Source of the DNA: Pyrinomonadaceae bacterium
Lineage (GTDB): Bacteria; Acidobacteriota; Blastocatellia; Pyrinomonadales; Pyrinomonadaceae
Assembly (NCBI GenBank): GCA_022843305.1
Contig: JALHNX010000023.1
Coordinates: 1-43,485 of the forward strand
DNA: 43,485 nucleotides
Reading direction: 5' to 3'
Part shown: piece by piece, positions 39,347 through 43,485 of the stretch
Position numbering within the stretch: position 1 is the stretch's first letter
Layout: each line of letters starts with the position of its first letter
Made by a program: the position numbers and the translations under genes
Notes under the pieces: generated by a model
Told to the model about the DNA's origin: nothing
What the model saw: only the letters and a program-made list of their open reading frames with translations
Databases searched by the model: none

Positions 39347-40117
39347 ATGAACAACGGAAATTACATCTTGCAAACCGATAAAGCGGTCATTAAATTCGGC
39401 GGTCTGACAGCGGTTAAAGAACTCGATATGCAAGTCGGGCAGGGCGAAATTTACGGTCTGATCGGTCCGAACGGCGCGGGTAAAACGACGGTTTTCAATC
39501 TTTTGACCGGCGTTTATGAACCGACTTCGGGCGACATTCATATCCTGGGAAAGCGCATCAACGGGTTGCGCCCGTATCAAATTTCGCGCATCGGCGTTTC
39601 GCGCACCTTTCAAAATATTCGGCTTTTTCCTTCGATGTCGGTTTTGGAAAACGTCATCACGGCTTGTCATCGCCACGCGAAACAATCGCTTTTGGACGGC
39701 GTTTTTCGTTCGCCGCGTTATTACAAGGACGAAGCCGAGCATCGTCAATTCGCAATGGAACTCCTGGAAATTTTCGACCTTGCGAAATACAAAGACGAAG
39801 GCGGAACTTCGCTGCCGTATGGAAATCAACGCCGTTTGGAAATCGTCCGCGCACTGGCGACGCGTCCGCAATTGCTTTTGTTAGACGAACCGGCGGCGGG
39901 AATGAATCCGTCGGAACAGGAAGATTTAACATCACTGATTAAGGAAATTCGCGACAAGTTTAATCTGACAATCGTTTTGGTTGAACATAATATGCGCGTC
40001 GTGATGGGCGTTTGCGACCGAATTCAAGTGATTGATTACGGCAAATCAATCGCGCTCGGACTTCCCCAAGAAATTAAGAACGACCCGAAGGTTATCGAGG
40101 CGTATTTGGGAGATTAG
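39347..40117 (+). CDS. livG: branched-chain amino acid ABC transporter ATP-binding protein LivG
   Basis: 256 aa. Walker A GPNGAGKT, the LivG insert FQNIRLFPSMSVLENVITACH, signature YGNQRRLEIVRALA, Walker B LLLLDEPAAGMNP, and IEAYLGD at the C-terminus. One of two ATPases that drive import through LivHM. Confidence 0.95.
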   Translation: MNNGNYILQTDKAVIKFGGLTAVKELDMQVGQGEIYGLIGPNGAGKTTVFNLLTGVYEPTSGDIHILGKRINGLRPYQISRIGVSRTFQNIRLFPSMSVLENVITACHRHAKQSLLDGVFRSPRYYKDEAEHRQFAMELLEIFDLAKYKDEGGTSLPYGNQRRLEIVRALATRPQLLLLDEPAAGMNPSEQEDLTSLIKEIRDKFNLTIVLVEHNMRVVMGVCDRIQVIDYGKSIALGLPQEIKNDPKVIEAYLGD

Positions 40118-40186
40118 TCAGTTGTCCGTAGTCAGTTGTCCGTTGCAAATAAAAACAACGGACAACTGACCACTGACAAAGGACAA
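40117..40186 (+). repeat. heptad hairpin between livG and livF
   Basis: GTCAGTT, GTCCGTA, GTCAGTT, GTCCGTT on the left, starting on the last base of the livG stop codon. The inverted right arm (40156-40186) ends 7 nt before the livF ATG. Words match 21351-21440. Confidence 0.9.
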
Positions 40187-40193
40187 AACTTTT

Positions 40194-40898
<705 letters not shown>

Positions 40899-41010
40899 TT
40901 GGAAAAGTAAAAAGGCAAAAGGCAAAAGGCAAAAAGTAAAAGAGCATTCTCAGTTATAACGGACAGTTAAACTAAGGACGCTCTTAAATTTTGCCTTTCG
41001 CCTTTTCCAA
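40899..41010. repeat. heptad hairpin between convergent livF and the foldase gene
   Basis: AGTAAAA/AGGCAAA words (40901-40940) and an inverted right arm (about 40988-41010, containing TTTTGCCTTTCGCC). An inner AAGAGC/GCTCTT stem lies inside. It fills the space between the two stop codons and probably also ends transcription. Confidence 0.85.
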
Positions 41011-43023
41011 CTACTGTTGCGGGAAGCTGGGAAACTGCGGCATTTGCGGCGTGGTGCTTTGAGTTTCCGCGTCGAGTTTTTCCAGGACTTCGTTATAAAT
41101 CTTGATGTCGCCGCCCTGTTCCATCTTTTGACGAACCGCCGCCAGATAATCCGAGAAAACCGTGCCGCGTTTTTGCTGTAAAGCGGTCTGCGTCAATTGG
41201 TCGCGTTGTTTGGCAAATTCGTCCATATTCGCGTCTTCACGCTTCGTCACGCCGACCACATACCAGTTATCGCCGACCTTGAGCGGCGTTTTCGTAACTT
41301 CGCCGGTTTTCAAGGCGTAAACCGCATCTTCGAGTGCTTCACTGGTCGAAGCCGAAGGACCCTGACCGAGCGGCGAGCCTAAGATAAAGCTCTTTTGCTC
41401 TTGCGATTTCAAGCCTTTCGCCGTCGCTGCTGTTCCCAAATCGCCTGCGCTGCCTGCGCCCGAAGCGATCTGTTTGGCGATTTCTTCGACCTGTGCGCGG
41501 GCTTTTTCGATTTTGACGGTTTCGGTAACCTGCGCTTTTACTTCGTCAAAAGTCGCGTCGCGCGGGTCTTTGCGTTCGACTAAAAGCGGAATCGCAAAAC
41601 CGTTCTGGATCGGCGTTCTTTCGCCGACGTCGTTCGGGTTTTCGAGATTCTTGACGCCTTCTTCGAACTGCGGCGAAACGCCGATGTTTTCGACATTATC
41701 GCCGGGTTTGACGAACGGCGTTTCCTTAATCATTTCGGCGACAGTCATATTTGCCTGCGCGGCAAATTTCGCGGCGGTCGCTTGCGCGTCTTTCGTTTGT
41801 TTCAAATCTTCGACGACCTTTTGCGCGAGTTCGGCGGTTACCGAATAAGCCTTGCGGTTGCGCAAACTGACTTCCAATTCGGGTTTCGCGTCCTCGTAAG
41901 TTTTCGGAATTTCCCTTCCGCGCCGGAAAATAAAGTAATTGCTGCCGCTTTCGATTGGTTGGCTGACTTCGCCTTCCTTCATTTGCAGAACCGTTTGCTG
42001 CGGCGGCAGAACGGCGTTCGGATTGTTCGACAGATTCGGGTTATCGCGCACGAGGGTCGGAAGTTTTCCGTTCAGTGCTTTGCTTGCCGCATCTTCCGAA
42101 TAACCGCGCACGAGTTCGGTAAAGGCTTCTTCGGTAATCGTTGCGCCGTCTTTTTTCGCGCGTTCGACGATCTGATTGGCTTTTTCCAAAGTTTGCGCTT
42201 TGAATTCCGGTTTCGGAACGCGCAGAATGATTTGCTGCGCTTCAACGCCTTTCGATTTCTTATCAGCCGGAATTTTCTCGTATTCGGCTTTCAATTCTTC
42301 ATCCGCCAGCGGAATTTTTTCGCCGACTTTAGTGGTGTTCAAAAACACGTAGCGAATTTTTTTCTGCGGAACGTTGATGTAATAATTCGATTTGTTTTTC
42401 TCGAAATATTCCAGCAGTTCCGCGTCGGTCGGTTTTAAGGTCTGCGCCAGATCGGCAACGCTGACGGAAACGTAATTTACGTCGAATTTGGTGTTTTTGC
42501 GCTGAAAATCCTGCAAAACATCTTCTTCGGCAACCGTTACGCCCGCTGTCAGAAAGGCTTCGAGCTTTTGTCCGCTGATCTGATCGCGGACGGTTTGTTC
42601 GTAAGCCGCCACGCTGCCGTATTCGCGGGCGACATTTTCCTCGTAGCGTTTCTGGTCAATCACCGTTCCGTCTTCCGAGCGTAACTGCTGGCGGATTTCG
42701 GCGGCAACTTCGGCATCCGAAGCGCGCAGTCCGAGACGGTTGGCTTCGATACGAATGATGCGCTGCGGAATCAATCTAAAATTGAGCAGCATTTTCGAGG
42801 GCGATCTGCCGCCACCGCTCAGTTTGGCAGCTGCGAGTTCGCCGACCGTCACTGTTTCGCTGCCCACTTTAGCGGCAGTTTCCGTGCTGCCGGTCGAAGT
42901 GCTAATCGAAGGATTGTCGCCCATTAACGAACCCGCGACGATCAAACTTAAAACCATTACTACGGCAAAGAGCAGAAGAAGAAAATTTCTGGTCTTTTCC
43001 ATGCGACTGAAAAACTTTAACAT
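41011..43023 (-). CDS. PpiD/SurA-like periplasmic peptidyl-prolyl isomerase
   Basis: 670 aa. An N-terminal membrane anchor (LLLLFAVVMVLSLIVAGSL) is followed by a SurA_N-like chaperone domain (SKMLLNFRLIPQRIIRIEANRLGL, DAEVAAEIRQQL) and long helical segments. PPIC-type isomerase regions are near VEAQQIILRVPKPEF...LPTLVRDN...MKEGEVSQPIESGSNYFIF, and again near SEALEDAVYALKTGEVTKTPLKVGDNWYVVGV. Layout resembles PpiD, anchored at the periplasmic side of the inner membrane and helping outer-membrane protein folding. Gln/Pro-rich C-terminus. Confidence 0.88.
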   Translation of the reverse strand: MLKFFSRMEKTRNFLLLLFAVVMVLSLIVAGSLMGDNPSISTSTGSTETAAKVGSETVTVGELAAAKLSGGGRSPSKMLLNFRLIPQRIIRIEANRLGLRASDAEVAAEIRQQLRSEDGTVIDQKRYEENVAREYGSVAAYEQTVRDQISGQKLEAFLTAGVTVAEEDVLQDFQRKNTKFDVNYVSVSVADLAQTLKPTDAELLEYFEKNKSNYYINVPQKKIRYVFLNTTKVGEKIPLADEELKAEYEKIPADKKSKGVEAQQIILRVPKPEFKAQTLEKANQIVERAKKDGATITEEAFTELVRGYSEDAASKALNGKLPTLVRDNPNLSNNPNAVLPPQQTVLQMKEGEVSQPIESGSNYFIFRRGREIPKTYEDAKPELEVSLRNRKAYSVTAELAQKVVEDLKQTKDAQATAAKFAAQANMTVAEMIKETPFVKPGDNVENIGVSPQFEEGVKNLENPNDVGERTPIQNGFAIPLLVERKDPRDATFDEVKAQVTETVKIEKARAQVEEIAKQIASGAGSAGDLGTAATAKGLKSQEQKSFILGSPLGQGPSASTSEALEDAVYALKTGEVTKTPLKVGDNWYVVGVTKREDANMDEFAKQRDQLTQTALQQKRGTVFSDYLAAVRQKMEQGGDIKIYNEVLEKLDAETQSTTPQMPQFPSFPQQ

Positions 43024-43096
43024 CTTTTAATACCTGTTATTGAAGATTTGAACTAAATTGTCATCTTGGACAAACCGCGATTGTATCAAGTAAACC

Positions 43097-43196
43097 TCGA
43101 AAAGTAAAAAGGCAATCCAATTTGAGATTGCGGATTTGGGATTGCGGATTTGTCTGCTTATGAAAATCCGCAATCCGCAATCCCAAATCCCAAATC
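43097..43196. repeat. heptad hairpin between the foldase gene and the DUF3471 gene
   Basis: GATTGCG, GATTTGG, GATTGCG, GATTTGT (43126-43153) and an inverted arm (43164-43196). A short AGTAAAAAGGCAA piece precedes it. Words match 39270-39343. Confidence 0.85.
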
Positions 43197-43219
43197 GAAA
43201 TGTCTTTGCGTTGAAATCT

Positions 43220-43485
43220 TTATTTGCTCCGTTTTAATTCCAGTTCATAAAACCAGAAATCGTTGTTCGGCTGATCGATTATGAGCTGTTCGGTTTTGCC
43301 TTGCCCGTTCAGAGTAAACGTCACCCAGCCGCGCGGAAAATTATAATTAACGGAATTGCGCCATTTGATCTGGAACGTGTCGTAATGCCAGTGTTCGAGA
43401 TCGGCGACAAAATTCGGCGCAGGGATGAGCCGCATCACCAATTTGCCGTTTTCTTCCGTGACGGTCACATCGCCATACATTTCGC
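43220..43485 (-). CDS. C-terminal end of a DUF3471-containing protein (partial)
   Basis: The frame is open to the window edge, so only the last 88 or so residues are seen. YGDVTVTEENGKLVMRLIP, FVADLEHWHYDTFQIKW and WVTFTLNGQGKTEQLIIDQP match the C-terminal DUF3471 domain. It usually follows a beta-lactamase-like serine hydrolase domain (Pab87-type). The hydrolase part would lie beyond the window, so the call is by domain association. Confidence 0.7.
   Translation of the reverse strand, partial: EMYGDVTVTEENGKLVMRLIPAPNFVADLEHWHYDTFQIKWRNSVNYNFPRGWVTFTLNGQGKTEQLIIDQPNNDFWFYELELKRSK

Overview
The window looks like a stretch of chromosome from an Acidobacteriota bacterium, probably class Blastocatellia (Pyrinomonadaceae-like). 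This is an inference from three things: the DUF1501/DUF1800 secreted pair, the mix of translation and envelope genes, and a moderate GC content with very repeat-rich gaps between genes. I see no phage, transposase, integrase, rRNA or CRISPR.

Layout. 72-170 (-): a selenocysteine tRNA. 371-4554 (+): a partial F-type ATP synthase operon (b', b, delta, alpha, gamma) behind a good promoter and ending at a terminator. 4622-7755 (+): a VanZ-like protein, an SPFH/zinc-ribbon protein, a Trm112-like zinc protein and a family 9 glycosyltransferase. 7824-8290: a convergent HicB/HicA pair. 8533-9072 (-): a BON lipoprotein. 9402-14383 (+): the classical ffh-rpsP-khpA-rimM-trmD-rplS-rnhB cluster. 14598-15506 (+): a secreted beta-helix protein. 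15746-21249: DUF1501 and DUF1800 proteins separated by a 2OG-Fe(II) oxygenase and a serine hydrolase. 21521-22583 (+): two small exported proteins. 22586-35484, mostly (-): a lactate-racemase-like LarA, a CDF metal exporter, a four-helix-bundle protein, a FecR protein, TerC, a PhoX-like protein, a saccharopine-dehydrogenase-like oxidoreductase, a degenerate M1 peptidase with TPRs, Dabb and SRPBCC proteins, and a PLP decarboxylase. 35691-40898 (+): a complete five-gene branched-chain amino acid (Liv) ABC transporter. 41011-43023 (-): a PpiD/SurA-like foldase. 43220-43485 (-): the 3' end of a DUF3471 gene that runs off the window.

The most striking feature is in the gaps. About twenty intergenic spaces hold arrays of 7-bp words (GTCGAGA, GTAGCGA, GTTGATA, GATTTGG, GGCAAAA and others), usually as two inverted arms forming a long hairpin. 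They fill the space almost exactly from one stop codon to the next start codon, where a Shine-Dalgarno sequence should be. Word sets recur at unlinked loci. Some arrays supply the last codons and stop of the upstream gene, and two lie in the reading frame of a glycosyltransferase gene. At one locus (24925-25397) the loop between the two arms contains a whole gene with its own ribosome binding site, encoding an S23/Avd-like four-helix-bundle protein. I suggest this is the parent form of a mobile element and the other hairpins are gene-less derivatives, by analogy with RAYT/REP or IS/MITE pairs. Other, unrelated inverted-repeat families (at 11551, 33101 and 33968; 12148; 15510; 18007; 23866) share the same spaces.
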